Source: Candidatus Altimarinota bacterium (GTDB taxonomy: Bacteria > Patescibacteriota > Gracilibacteria > BD1-5 > UBA2023). From it: 44,782 bases of DNA. Within the stretch, counting starts at the first letter, position 1. Each line of letters starts with the position of its first letter. The DNA lies in the NCBI GenBank assembly GCA_023260135.1, contig JALQWG010000012.1:1-44782 (forward strand), read 5' to 3'. The notes beneath the pieces were generated by a model, which saw only the letters and a program-made list of their open reading frames with translations, was not told the origin of the DNA and searched no databases. This document shows positions 9,112 to 19,894 of the stretch, in pieces. The translations under genes were made by a program, and so were the position numbers.

Positions 9112-9996
9112 ATGCCAACAAAAACACCACTCATATTCCTCGCACATGGTAGCCCGATGAATGCCATAGAACAGAACCAGTATACAGAGTCATGGAAGGT
9201 ACTTGGCAAATCGATACAAAAACCTCGTGCCATCCTCATGTTCTCGGCGCACTGGATAACCGAGCATGAGACTCGTATCAGTTCGAGTCAGCATCCAGAG
9301 ATGATATACGATATGTATGGATTCCCCGAGAGCCTCTATCATATCCACTATGATGCACCAGGAAGTCCTGAGATAGCAGAGGAGATTATCACTCTTTTAT
9401 GAGCCTCTGATCCTATTCTCCCCCTTGTAGGGGGAGTCAGAGGGGGTACCCCACCTAACCTCCCCTACAAGGGGAGGGATGATGCAAGGCGCCAGGTACA
9501 ACCAAAAATCACCCTCGACCCTACTCGTGGATACGATCACGGAGTCTGGTCGACACTTGTCCACATGTTCCCTGAGCAGGATATTCCTGTCGTCACGATG
9601 AGCCTCGATTATCATATGTCTCCACGCCAGTATATAGAGCTCGGACAATCTATCGCGAAACTCCGCGAGAAGTGAATCCTCATCATGTGAAGTGGGAATA
9701 TTGTTCATAATCTGAGGGCTATCGACTGGAACAATGGACCCGCGTATCCATGGGCAACTGAGTTCGATGCTCGTGTTGCCGACGGACTCACGGCATGAAA
9801 AAACTCTCCAGCATGGGAGAGTATACTTGAGTTTCAGTCTTGGGGTGATGTATCGAAGCTTGCACATCCGAGTTATGATCATCTCTTACCACTCTTTCCT
9901 CTCATGGGTGCGAGTTCTGTAGATGATAGAGTGGAGTTTCTTACTCCCGATATCACTATGGGGAGTCTCTCTATGCGGAGTGTTGTATGGGGCTAA
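9112..9996 (+). CDS. LigB-type extradiol dioxygenase (4,5-DOPA dioxygenase/YgiD-like)
   Basis: The 294-residue protein matches the YgiD/DODA class of the LigB family, non-heme enzymes that open catechol rings. Candidate metal and active-site residues are His in LAHGSPMNA (about residue 13), His in FSAHW (about 46), His in GSGNIVHNL and the HPSYDHLLPLFP motif. Family length is about 260-270. The excess is an insertion near residues 101-124 (ILPLVGG, PPNLPYKGR) encoded by a perfect-looking palindromic element. The insertion keeps the frame and lies between a structural helix and the KITLDPTRGYDHG block. The 3' end overlaps the convergent kinase gene by 26 bases. The true substrate is unknown. 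Confidence 0.85.
9418..9478. repeat. Palindromic element inside the dioxygenase reading frame
   Basis: A 60-base near-perfect inverted repeat is centred on GGTACC (9445-9450), with arms CTCCCCCTTGTAGGGGGA and TCCCCTACAAGGGGAGGG. It resembles the dispersed CCCCTTGTAGGGG repeats found in many bacteria. In frame it encodes a Pro/Gly-rich loop, and it contains no TAA or TAG in that frame. Confidence 0.85.
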
Positions 9997-10609
9997 CGAG
10001 TCATTTTTTTGTTATGAATTCTTCTAGTGCACTTACTCTGGCTGATTTGTTCTTGGTATAGGGATGTATAAATACATGATCGGCATATCTACGATAGAGC
10101 TCTAGTCTCTTCCAGAGTTCCTCCTCGAGTGTTCTGCTCTCTGGTTCTTCACCGTTTACTCATCTATTCATTCAAACTATTCTGCCCTGTCAGTCTGGAC
10201 GTGTAGATATATTTGATAAAACTCTTCCTATCTCTTCTTGGTCATCATCCGAGCTCCTTATGAGTATGGTATGCATACGATCTCTGAGGTACTCTATTGA
10301 TTTGGTTACCTTTACAACACTTCAGGATGTTGAAAATACCATGTTTTCGAGCGAAAAAAATTTTCACTCACTCATGCGTCAATAGTGAGTCATGAGAAAC
10401 TCTGCCTCCCTCTCTAGAAAGGCTCTGTCTCCTATATTCTGCACGAGTCTTGCCACTCCTCATTTTCCATATCATACTATAGAATTCTCGAGTCAATGAT
10501 TATCCATGTCATGAAAATGATATCCTGCAAATTGTAATCCTTTTCAGATTCAACTTTTCCCGCTTCCTGGGAGTCATATGAGTGCAATTCCTACTCGCTG
10601 GGCGTCCAT
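9971..10609 (-). CDS. Shikimate-kinase-like P-loop kinase
   Basis: This 212-residue kinase has Walker A GLPGSGKS at residues 12-19 (its first glycine is TGA). FHDMD follows at the substrate Asp position of shikimate kinases. GDRAFLEREAEFL matches the G-E-x-x-F-R-x-x-E block, and STSGSVV stands where AroK has GGG. W-K-R-L near 170 precedes LYRRYADHV, matching PLYxxxAD. It may phosphorylate shikimate, but no other aro gene is present and the GGG motif is degenerate, so another small substrate is possible. A TTG at 10639 could extend it by 10 residues. It follows the next gene upstream closely. Confidence 0.75.
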
Positions 10610-10625
10610 AAGATACTGAATAGAA

Positions 10626-11807
10626 TTAAATTTTACCAAACCAACTTCGCAGTTTTCATAGTCATGTATTCGCTATCTTACTCCATATACTGTCCTTTGG
10701 TTTTTCTTGTGTTACAGTTTGAATTGATTTTATGATATAACCAGAGGCTCACTTAACTCAAGGGGTGAACTTTCCATTTTTGTCAAAAAATCCAAGGAAT
10801 TTATCAGACATATCACCAACACGGAACATGTCTTCTCGTATGAGTACTTTTAATTTTTTTCATTGAAATTCTATATCTGCCTTGTAGTACCGCTTGATAG
10901 ACTCATGTGTTGGGAAGAATGGAGTTAGCTGAGTAATTCGCATCTCTCAGTATGTTGTATCAACTACTATATACTTATCAGATCCAAGGTTTCGAACATG
11001 ACTACTGAGAGATAATCCATGTTGGTTGAACTTAGGATCATTGGCAGCCTTGCTCTCATAATGGTGTTGTAATCATTCTAGGAGATCAGGGTCATTTTTT
11101 TCCAGACTTCTTTTTCGTATGCTATTTGCAACTGAATCATCGATATCTCTCGGTTGTACATGATTGTACCGAATCTGATTTTCTATATCCATTGCCCTGA
11201 TCTCAGCAGACGCTCATTGAGATTGTGAGTTTTGCAATTTTTTCGCTATCTCTTCTCTCTTCTGGCGTATACTAGATATACTTGCTGTGCTTGTATCTAT
11301 CTCAGAACGTATGAGTCATTGCACTGCTTGTCTTCTCTTTTCTCTTGTAGACTCTATAGGTATTACATTTGTTTTTGGGCGTAGATTTTCTTCAAGTTCT
11401 CTGAAGATGTCTCATAGTTCGATAAATACCTGAGGTGTATGTCATGTAAAATAATATAGCTTGGCAAGATCTTTGTTTATCTCTATTACTGATTCCCTAA
11501 CAAAGTCCCTGTATGCTGAGTCAGAAATAGTATCCCGTATATATTCAAATCATTCTCTGTTATTATGAATATCAACAGTGATTATTGCTCGTCTGAGTCA
11601 GTTGATTTTTGATAGTAATCTCTGTAGTACTTCCTTATCATTCTCTGAATCATAGAGGGAGGATAAAACAGAAAATTGCTGACTAATAAACACAAGTAGT
11701 TGTCATTTTAGTGCTTGTAGACTGGCATCTGTATCGTGAATCACCTCATCTGGAAAAGTCGAGGTTGGGGTATTGTGCTCAGAAAGAGAGTAGCTTAGAT
11801 TATTCAT
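10626..11807 (-). CDS. Hypothetical protein with coiled-coil centre, 393 residues
   Basis: Not recognised. It is largely helical in the first half. A charged probable coiled coil lies at about 165-215 (KREEIAKKLQ region), and a more beta-rich C-terminal half carries KYIVVDTTYGEMRITQ. No membrane segment or signal peptide is visible. It begins MNNLSYSLSEHN and starts just past the AT-rich region that follows the helicase stop. It probably forms a two-gene unit with the shikimate-kinase-like gene (17-base gap). TGA supplies about ten glycines. Confidence 0.75.
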
Positions 11808-11846
11808 AAAAATTATTATATATAATAATTATGAATGTCAAATATA

Positions 11847-14087
11847 TTATATCTTCTCCACTGGTGCTATCTCTATATTCATCTTCTTGACTCACATACC
11901 AGGGAATGCGATATCGCAGATGGCTTCATTTTTCATGACGATTGTTCCGATACCATACTGTGGGTGCTTGACTCTATCTCCTGTAGCGAAGTCAGATGCT
12001 GAGTTTTTCTTTCCTGATGATACCTTTTGTGTATTAACTGGATTGGATCTGGTTGTTGGTCAGTTCTGCGTGAACATATTCCCAAAACTCGAAAAACCAT
12101 TTGCTCCTCCACCGAATATACTCTGCGCAGAACCACGATTCGTTTCCATGTGGAGGAATTCATCTGGAATCTCCTTCACGAATCGACTCTTCGGATTGGC
12201 AGAGTAGTTCCCGAATGTATATCGCTCATGCGCTCGAGAGATATAGAGTGCCTCCTTGGCACGGGTGATGGCGACATACATGAGACGACGTTCTTCCTCT
12301 AGGGCGGAGCCATCGACGAGTGACCGTGAGTGTGGGAATATCCCCTCCTCTGCTCCCGCGATAAATACTGTCGGGAACTCGAGTCACTTCGCGAGGTGTA
12401 TCGTCATGAGTGATACGAATCCTGCATCTTCCTTTTGCTTGTCTCACTGTTCACGATCCTGGTCAGTGATGAGTGCGATGTCTTCGAGGAATGTTGCGAT
12501 ATTCTCGGGATAGAGCATGCCATCATAGCGTGTTGCCATATTGAGGAACTCATCGAGGTTATCGAGCTTTCATTCATACTCATCCTCAGTATATTCTTGT
12601 TTCAGATATTCCTCATATCCAGTACGCTTGATGACTGACTCCATGAGTTCTGCCACAGACTTGGTCTTGCTCTCTTCTCTGAGTATCTTGTATGTGCCAC
12701 AGAATACTGCTATTCACTTCGCACCGATTCCTGAGAGAGAATTGATGAGAAAATCATTCTCTGAAAAACTCGCAACATCGAGGTGCTCTCGATTGAGTAC
12801 CTCGAGAAAATTCTCAAGTGACTTTTCTCCTATCTTGCGACTCGGGACATTGATGATGCGTTTTAGACTCATCATATCCATCGGATTAAATATAACGCGA
12901 ATATATGCAAGAATATCCTTGATCTCTCTCCGTTCATAAAACTTCATACCACCAAATACCTTGTATGGGATATTTTTGCGAATGAGGGATTCTTCTATGA
13001 GACGAGACTGTCCGTTGGTACGATAGAGTACTGCGAAGTCTGAATACGTCTCATTTTTTCATTCTCGTATCGTATTCGCGATGAGTTCTGCTTCGTGTTT
13101 TTCATCGAGTCACTCGAGTACAACTATCTTTTCTCCATCAGGATTGGACGTGAAGAGTGTTTTCTTCATCTGATTGGTATTGTTCTTGATCACGGCATTC
13201 GCAGCATTGATGATGAGCTTGGTAGAGCGGTAGTTCTCCTCAAGATTGATGACTTTTGCCTCTCGGTAATCCTTCTGAAATGAGAGGATATTCTCGATAT
13301 TGGCTCCGCGCCACGAATATATCCCCTGCCAGTCATCACCGACGACACAGAGATTACGAGTCTTGCTCGCAAGTATTCGGATTATCTCATACTGCAGCAT
13401 ATTGGTATCCTGGTACTCATCGACCATGAAGTATTGGAATCTACTATGAAAATACTCCAACACTTCTGGAATATCGAGAATTTGTCGGAAAAACAAGAGG
13501 AGATCGTCGAAATCAAGTGCATTCGCAGCCTTGAGCCTCCCACCATACTCCTTGTATACCTCGAGTACGACACTCTTGATATAGGAGTCAACCGTGACAG
13601 AGTAGTCAGTGGGTGTGAGTCACTCGCCTTTTGCGCTCGATATCATCCCTTGTATAGCACGCGGATTGAATTCCTTTTCATCGATATTTTTACCCTTCAT
13701 GATCTCCTTCACGAGGCGGAGACAGTCATCTGCATCGTAGATGACGAAGTCCTTGCCATAGCCGAGATGCTCGATGAACATACGCAGGAAAAAAGCTGCC
13801 GTCGAGTGAAATGTTCCGACCATCGGAAGTCTATGTTCGCGGAATGGATTGATACCATCAGGATTGATACCGAGCTTCTTCGCGATACGTTCGCGCATCT
13901 CACGAGCTGCCTTGTTGGTAAATGTTACACAGAATATAGAACGTGGTTCGATATGGTGCTCCTGTATCATCGAGACAACACGTTCTGTAATGGTATGGGT
14001 TTTTCATGATCCTGCTCCAGCATTGATGAGGAGGGGTCAGTTGATGGTACGGACAGCTTCGAGCTGATTGGGGTTGAGACTAGACAT
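11847..14087 (-). CDS. pcrA: ATP-dependent DNA helicase PcrA/UvrD (superfamily 1)
   Basis: This 746-residue 3'-5' SF1A helicase acts in repair and replication restart. It shows the Q-motif LNPNQLEAV, Walker A NAGAGSGKT (22-30, one glycine TGA), motif Ia [20 protein letters not shown] (motif II), [15 protein letters not shown] (III), LEENYRS (IV), HLAKGLEF (V) and YVAITRAKE (VI). The C-terminus [14 protein letters not shown] with VEKI is the Tudor-like RNA-polymerase-binding tail typical of PcrA. Length is normal. The ATG at 14087 lies eight bases from a -10 box, so the message is probably nearly leaderless. It is divergent from a winged-helix regulator. Confidence 0.95.
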
Positions 14088-14094
14088 GCGAGGC

Positions 14095-14122
14095 AGTCTA
14101 TGGAAAATGCCTGAAAAGTCGA
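14095..14122 (-). promoter_or_regulatory. pcrA promoter
   Basis: Minus strand TCGACT (14122-14117), 16-base spacer, TAGACT (14100-14095). The -10 ends eight bases before the ATG. Confidence 0.5.
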
Positions 14123-14131
14123 GGAAAATTC

Positions 14132-14159
14132 TTGCTTTTCGCTTCTTTTCTGATATACT
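14132..14159 (+). promoter_or_regulatory. Promoter of the winged-helix regulator gene
   Basis: TTGCTT (14132-14137), 16-base spacer, TATACT (14154-14159). It is back to back with the pcrA promoter. Confidence 0.6.
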
Positions 14160-14187
14160 CGCGGTTAAGTCACTTTTCTTCCATATT

Positions 14188-14820
14188 TTGGATCTCGTCA
14201 AACTCTTTGGTTCGCGTTCGCGCGTCAAACTTCTCGAAAAACTCGTCATCGAAGACGTAGTCTCTCGTTCTACTACGGGATTTTTTATCCGCGAATTGTG
14301 TCGTGATGTCGATGAGCAGATCAATGCCGTCCGTCGTGAACTCATGAACCTCGAGGCACTCGGAATACTGAAGTCATACGAGCAGAACAAGAAGAAATAC
14401 TACATGATGAATCACAATTGTCCGATATATATGGAACTCCGTGAGATGTTCCTGAAGTCATATGATGTCATGTGACCAATCAAGGAATTCTTCAAGTGAA
14501 GAAAAACACTCGATCTCGTGACTATCTCTCAGGGGATACTCGACTTTCGCAATGAGAATACCAACAATATCGTCGATATATTCATCATCGGTGAGCTCGA
14601 CAAGATAGAGTTCAACAACTTCCTCGAGAAGACATTCTTCGGACGCAAGGTCAAATACGCTATCATGACCCTCGAAGACTTTACTAATCGTCTCGAATAC
14701 AATGATAAGCTCGTCCTCTCTATCCTCGCGCAGAAGTGAAATATTTTCCTCCGAGACAGACTCGAGATAGAGTCTACTGTAGAGGCGAAGCTCCGAGCCA
14801 TGAAAATGTTTACGAACTAG
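14188..14820 (+). CDS. Winged-helix regulator with nucleotidyltransferase-like C-terminal domain
   Basis: The 210-residue product begins LVKLFGSRSRVKLLEKLV, typical of ArsR/MarR-like winged helices. IRELCRDVDEQINAVRRELM is the probable recognition region and LGILKSYEQNKKKYY the wing (about 50-85). The second half (about 115-185, VDIFIIGELDKIEFN and VKYAIMTLEDF) resembles the nucleotidyltransferase-fold domain found fused to such regulators. No ATG is available after the promoter, so the TTG at 14188 is taken as start; this is uncertain by a few codons. Target and ligand are unknown. The divergent pcrA promoter could be regulated by it. Confidence 0.75.
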
Positions 14821-14961
14821 TGGAATGTGGAAAAACTTCGAATCTCTTCGTTAGAAAAAATTTTTCTCAGTCATTTACACACTTAGTAAACTCCTATCGA
14901 AAAATTTTTTCTTCCTCGACCTTCTCGCTTTTACACATCCCTTATATGGTCTTGTATTTTA

Positions 14962-14989
14962 GAAATCCCTCCGATTTGGAGGGATTTTG
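14962..14989. terminator. Bidirectional terminator between convergent genes
   Basis: AAATCCCTCC and GGAGGGATTT form a ten-pair stem with a five-base loop and A/T runs on both sides. It serves the regulator on the plus strand and the secreted-protein gene (stop 14990) on the minus strand. The 14821-14961 spacer holds nothing else seen. Confidence 0.8.
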
Positions 14990-16447
14990 TTATTCTGACA
15001 TGGATTCGAGTTGTTCCTGGAGTCGACTCATCTCTTCGTAGAGAGTTGGTGGAGTCAGGGTGAAGTTACCGAATTCACGTTTCAGTGCTCACCAGATACG
15101 GAGCGTCATAGTATCCTCGGGTTTTCTTGTATCATTTTCCCAGTCATATGAGAAAATATCCCAGCTTGCCTGCATATTGTATGACCACGCATTGAGTCAT
15201 GTCTCATCGATACGAGCTGTAGCTATGGTCTTATTTCCCTCCTTCACAGTTGCTTCTGCAGAAGTGGCAGTTGCCTTGGCATCGACAGTATACTCCTCAG
15301 AGCTCATCGCGAATGCCCAGTATCCTGGTGTTCTCGAGAGTTTCCACTTCCATGGGTCGTATGTAGCACGTTCTTGTCCATCTATCTCGAGAAGTGCAGT
15401 TCCAGATGTATCTCGAGAGAGTTTTCCTGATACTTGGAGTCCTGGAGTTCGTCAGTTCAGAATGACAGTAGTTCCATTCATACGGAGATCTGTTGGTATG
15501 AGGAGATTCTTGAGTTGGACATCTGCTATACCACTTGTCTTCGTCAGACGTGCGAGATCGAGGATAGTTGACTTGCGGAACATGAGTATATAGTCACTTC
15601 CCTGTCGCGCAACTGGCGTGAGGAGTGATGCTGTCTCGAGTTTTTTGAGTACTTTTTCCATGGATTCAATTCACTTTTGTCAGTCTTGCATGGATTCGAC
15701 CATCTCTTTATCGAGTTTCTGATGGTATGTTTTTCATTTGATTTTCTCGAGGAATGCCTTGACATCATCAATCATCTTAACTCAATCGATTGTTGATATC
15801 ACACTATAGTCATGGAGAGTTATGTATAGATGATTATCGACTCTCAATATTTTCCCACGAGCGTACATCGAAGCACTTTTCCCGTCAAATCACTTTCCAT
15901 ATATTCTATACTTAATACCCATTTCGACTTCTGTCTTTCTCATGTCCTGTGAGTTAATTACACTGAAAGGATCAAATTCTAAATCAAAACCTAACTCATT
16001 AGAATTAAATGTCATATGTATATTCCCTGACTCACGAGTATCATTCTCTTGGACTTGAGTGATATATTCTCGGATAGCCCTGACGAGTTCTTTTTGGTAT
16101 GAGACTATGGTTGCCTCGGTTGCTCGTCTCTCCTCATCGCTGATAGTATATGTGTAGTCACCGTTCTGGAGTGCTCGGATATACTCCATTGCCTCAGTTC
16201 CCACCTCACGCTGATATGTACGACCATCACTACTGTATGAACGTTGTGCTGACTTGAGTGCGTTCTTGTACATGTTGATACGAGCAGTTGCCCATGCACG
16301 AGCTGTTGGAGTCGGGAGTGACTGGATCACTGGAGTTGCCTCGCGTCCGAGGGCAGATGCACTCGTGATAGTTGATGCTGCATGAGTTGTTCATACAGGC
16401 ATCATGGCGATGATTCCGAGAGAGAGGTATCGGGAGATTTTTTGCAT
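14990..16447 (-). CDS. Secreted hypothetical protein, 485 residues
   Basis: The N-terminus has a Sec-type signal peptide: two Lys/Arg, a hydrophobic core about residues 8-20 (YLSLGIIAMMPVG), then THAA, with cleavage likely after Ala-23. A helical region with an Ala/Arg-rich stretch follows (about 45-130). The remainder is beta-rich, with repeated T-x-x-L-x-I-W style strands and many Ser/Thr. A lipoprotein-like domain is conceivable, but no lipobox Cys is present. No catalytic motif is seen. It is most likely exported to the cell surface. A bidirectional terminator lies just beyond the stop. Confidence 0.8.
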
Positions 16448-16495
16448 AAAAAAATAGATGAGAGGTAACTCACCTATTGTATATATGTCTGTCGA

Positions 16496-17248
16496 TTATC
16501 CAAAATATTTTGCGAGGAATTTGTGGCAATCTTCGAGTTTTTTTATCACATGCGGATCTTCTTCTCCGGCGGAGAGAACCTTGGGATTGACTGAGAGTGA
16601 GAAGTGTCCACTATATCCAACTTCTTGGAGCTTGATGAGGAGTGACTCGAGTGGCATAGTTCCATCTCCAGGAAAGAGTCCCGACTCTTCCTCTGTCTTG
16701 TCAGACAAGTAGATGAATCCCATAGTAGAGCCAAGGAGTATCGATGTCTTCATGAGATCGACTCCACTTGCAGGATCTACATTCTCGATAGAGAGTGCTG
16801 TGTGTTCTGTGATTTTCTTGATTGTCTCTGGACGTGCATCACCATACTCAGATATGACGAAGAGCCATGTTTTTGGTGGGGCGTTGATAATGTTGATGGT
16901 GATGGTTGGGTATTTTTTTGCTACTATCTTGATGTAGTCACCAAACCAGTCTTTTTCCTTGTCGAGGCGATGTGGCGGGTGGATATTGACGATGCTCACG
17001 CCGAGATCACTCGCGAGGATGAGTATCTGGTCGAAGTGTTTTTTTGTCAGGCGACGCTCTGGGGCAGATATCGAGACGACAGGCATGCTTGTACTCGTGA
17101 CGAGCGTATCGATATAGGATGCATCACAAGTATCATACAGGTCAAAATCCACAGACAGATCGATTCACTCATAACCTGCCTCCTTGGCGAGGAGAAAAAT
17201 CTTGTGAAGTCCGTATCCAGTGAGAGATGAGGTGGAGAGGAGGAGCAA
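16496..17248 (-). CDS. Sugar phosphate isomerase/epimerase-like TIM-barrel protein
   Basis: This 250-residue protein has the pattern of the AP-endonuclease-2/xylose-isomerase-like TIM-barrel family. LSTSSLTGYGLHKIFLLAKE is followed by AGYEGIDLSVD (strand 1-2), then SIVNIHPP, PKTWLFVISE, ALSIENVDP (a metal-ligand Glu context) and HFSLSVNP. These enzymes isomerise sugars or cleave abasic DNA; no substrate can be named. No ATG fits the N-terminus. A TTG at 17248 gives the natural start with all barrel strands; an internal GTG at 17152 would remove the first strand. An in-frame TAA at 17261 limits the 5' end. Confidence 0.75.
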
Positions 17249-17327
17249 GGGAATGAAGAGTTAATAATTAAAAATGAATAATTATAGAGTCATTGTATTA
17301 TTTTCTCACCCAAAACGCAAATTTTTC

Positions 17328-17777
17328 TTAACCCATTAATCAATCCACTCTTTTAGCGAAAACTCATCTTCAGTCTCTACCGGGAAATCTTTTTCTAATA
17401 TAATCTGCAATAATTTTTTCCTCTGGAGTTAACATCTCGAATTGCAATGAGTCTGAGAAAGTTACTATCCAGTCATAGATGGATAATATAAAAACTTTTT
17501 GCCTTCATTCTAAACATAATTCTTCTGCGAATCTATTTTTTAACGGATAATCGTTGGAGTTCCAGAATGATTCACAACTTCAAGATATTCAAGCTTCCTC
17601 CCACTCAGTCTTCTCTCCTACAAGAATGAGATTGTATATTTTAGAACCAACACTACGCGTATCGATATCAGTACTATCTATACCGAGATAACGTGTAATT
17701 GCATCCTTTACTTGAGTGGGTACAGCATTTTTCCTATCAGTGTTGGCATCAAGGTTACTCCCTAGTTTATTGTTCAT
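17328..17777 (-). CDS. Hypothetical protein, 149 residues
   Basis: Not recognised. The N-terminal half (MNNKLGSNLDANTDRKNAVP, then VKDAITRYLGID and IYNLILVG) and the middle (FWNSNDYPLKNRFAEELCLE, KVFILSIYDWIV) look like a compact cytosolic protein. After MLTPEEK the frame crosses a six-A run (17414-17419 on the plus strand). The in-frame tail (DYIRKRFPGRDGRG) is basic, whereas a one-base-shorter run would give an acidic tail ending in KEWID at 17336. The C-terminus may therefore be affected by a real or sequencing frameshift. Internal TGA codons are glycine. Confidence 0.6.
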
Positions 17778-17816
17778 AGTAGTTTTTTATTATAAAAATT
17801 AATACGCTCAACCTAC

Positions 17817-18212
17817 TTATTCCTTACTTTTCACGCTCTCTATCCTATACTCACTGAACCTCACTCTTCCATGCTGTACTGCTGACTGTATGGACTTTTC
17901 ATTGGTGTTCATCACTGCATTGCCACTCTTGAGTTCGAGGAATACTATCTCACGGAGTCGTCACTCAGAGAGTCCATCGAATATGATATAGTCACATCAC
18001 TTCCCGATGAATACCATATCCTTCGGTGCGTATGGGAAGTTCGGAAGTGCAGGGAGTATCTTTTCATAGACTTCTCAGAATATACTACTTCGTGATCATC
18101 GTACGGCGCTTTTGCGTACTTCTCTGTGCTCGTGCATGGAGATAATCCGCATGATAAAAATTCCGATGAGGAATCCTACGAGTCCACCAAATATAACGAG
18201 AGTATAGTCCAT
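17817..18212 (-). CDS. Membrane-anchored Holliday-junction-endonuclease-related protein
   Basis: This 131-residue protein has one N-terminal membrane helix (about 5-24, VIFGGLVGFLIGIFIM) followed by a domain resembling the Endonuc_Holl family (archaeal Holliday-junction-resolvase-related). LPNFPYAPKDMVFIGKGCDY is followed by IIFDG and EIVFLELKSGNA, giving the D...E-x-K nuclease pattern, with HGRVRFSEYRI near the end. Such proteins are often membrane-tethered and of unknown role. It is divergent from the gene at 18284. The ATG at 18212 is the first that keeps only the membrane helix. Confidence 0.8.
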
Positions 18213-18283
18213 AAATACTGATAAATAAACTTGCGAACCATAGAACTCTCGGTATATTAAGACTCTCTTATAAAAAATCAACC

Positions 18284-18946
18284 ATGATATCACTCATTGT
18301 TCACCATAATCCGGATGTACGAGATAGCTTCGTACGTGCACTCTCTCTCGAACGCAAGGTAGAAGAAGCTGGAAAAACTCTCTACCAGCATGGAAAATGG
18401 CTCTATATTGCCCTCGATACTCCTATCACTCCTGAGGTGTATGCTTCACTCCTCGAGGACTACAATCCTGATGCTCTCTATCTCCCGACATTTGGTCAGT
18501 CGATCGATATGGTACATGAGGAGGGTGATATCATCCTTCCAAATGTATTCCTCTCATACAATCCCCTCATTGAGATAACAAATGTGGATGAATCCAATCG
18601 TGATACATTCCTCGGGCAGGCTGACTTCCTCGAGAGCTACAATGAGCAGAAGGACTACTATGTGGAGGACTACGGTCTCTCTATCGGTGGTATTGCTGTC
18701 GGATGACTCCCAGAGAATTATGATGAAACTCAGAATGACAAACTCATGATGGCATATGAGGCAGATGTATACCTCACGGACTCTATCCGAGAACTCATAG
18801 AGATAGTAAAAACTGAAGCTGCTCCATCATATATCACTTGCGGCATCATTCGCGGAAAAAAATCCGCAAATCCAATGAATTCTGTCCTCGATACAACAGT
18901 TCGTAATATGATCACAACTTGGAGACTCATGGAAGATGAAGAATAA
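18284..18946 (+). CDS. Hypothetical protein, possibly nucleoside-phosphorylase-like
   Basis: The 220-residue product is not firmly recognised. Segments such as YLPTFGQSIDMVHEEGDIIL and the GGIAVG stretch, with ITCGIIRGKK towards the end, faintly recall nucleosidase/phosphorylase folds (GD-x-x-x-P after an aromatic strand), but catalytic residues cannot be assigned. It is acidic, with no membrane segment. TGA encodes the second glycine of V-G-G-L-P. A strong terminator follows directly, so it is a single-gene unit. Confidence 0.7.
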
Positions 18947-18948
18947 TA

Positions 18949-18976
18949 AAAACTCACCGAGAAGGTGAGTTTTTTG
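18949..18976 (+). terminator. Terminator after the 18284 gene
   Basis: AAAACTCACC and GGTGAGTTTT form a ten-pair stem with a GAGAA loop, followed by TT. Confidence 0.85.
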
Positions 18977-18988
18977 CTGTAAAATACT

Positions 18989-19120
18989 ATGGCTGGACAC
19001 CTAGGTACTCCACCAAACCTTGGCGAGACCCAGAGTGGGTTACTAGAAATATGACTTCTAGCATCTGGGTCATCTCGGAACTAGACTCAAAATGAGACAA
19101 ATGGGACACCTAGTGGGCGT
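18989..19120 (+). other. Structured non-coding stretch with repeated GGACACCTAG
   Basis: Within a 345-base gap (18947-19291) GACCCAGA/TCTGGGTC (19027-19034 with 19064-19071) encloses CTAGAA/TTCTAG (19043-19048 with 19056-19061). It is flanked by CGA/TCG across a small bulge. GGACACCTAG occurs twice as a direct repeat, near 18993 and 19105. A 31-codon open frame from 18989 is probably fortuitous. It could be a small RNA, a recombination site or a mobile-element scar. The rest of the gap (19121-19291) is AT-rich with nothing recognised. Confidence 0.4.
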
Positions 19121-19291
19121 ATCATATTCAAATATTTTATTTGTCAAATCGAGTTTATTATTACAATACATCCTATGTTTCTTTAGAAGCCAGTTCATTT
19201 TTCAACATCCTTCGGTAATATGGTCACTAATGTTGTGGACTAAAAGATATATTTCTTTATACTGGAGATATATATCTGAAGTAATCAAAAT

Positions 19292-19894
19292 ATGCTAAAG
19301 TTAATAATCCTGGACTTTGATGGAGTAATCATGGATAACTATGAGCTCCACTTCACTTTGTCTGAACGACAAATAAATTGATTAACACGGGAAGAGCACC
19401 GGAAATTGTTTGAGTGAAATATACACTCGGAAAGAGAAAAATTAAAAGATAGAAATACTTGATTTGATTTAAAGGAAAATTTCAATGCACTTAAGAAGGA
19501 TATGGTGATAGATTTGAGAATTAAAAAAACTATTGAAAGTCTATCCAAGAGTTATAGTCTCTGAATAATCTCATCTGCAAAAGAAGAATGAACAAATCAA
19601 TGCTTGGAACTAAATTGAATATCAAAATGTTTCAAGTTTATTTATTGATATGAAACTCACGTTTTAAAAACAGAAAAGTTTAAAAAGGCTTTTTGATTTA
19701 TGAATATCCCGTCACAAGAATCTATCTTTATTACAGATACTCTTTGAGACATTATCGAAGCTAATGAGATAGGAATTAAGACTATTGCGGTCGAATCATG
19801 ATACCATGAAGTAGATAGGCTAAAAAAAGGAAAGCCATATGGGATAATTTCTTCATTAACAGATATTAATACCATATTAGAGAGTTTAAGCTAA
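19292..19894 (+). CDS. HAD-superfamily phosphatase (phosphoglycolate-phosphatase-like)
   Basis: This 200-residue HAD hydrolase has DFDGV (D8, D10), a helical cap (about 20-80), GIISSAKEEG for motif II, K in HVLKTEKFKKA for motif III and ITDTLGDIIEA for motif IV. It should remove phosphate from a small metabolite. Beside heptose genes, a sugar phosphate is a reasonable guess. About ten glycines are TGA. Its TAA overlaps the convergent kinase stop. Confidence 0.85.

Noticed and set aside
18989-19087. A 31-residue peptide (starting MAGHLGTPP)
   Set aside because: The region is dominated by nested hairpins and repeats; no homologue is recognised and it has no own terminator.
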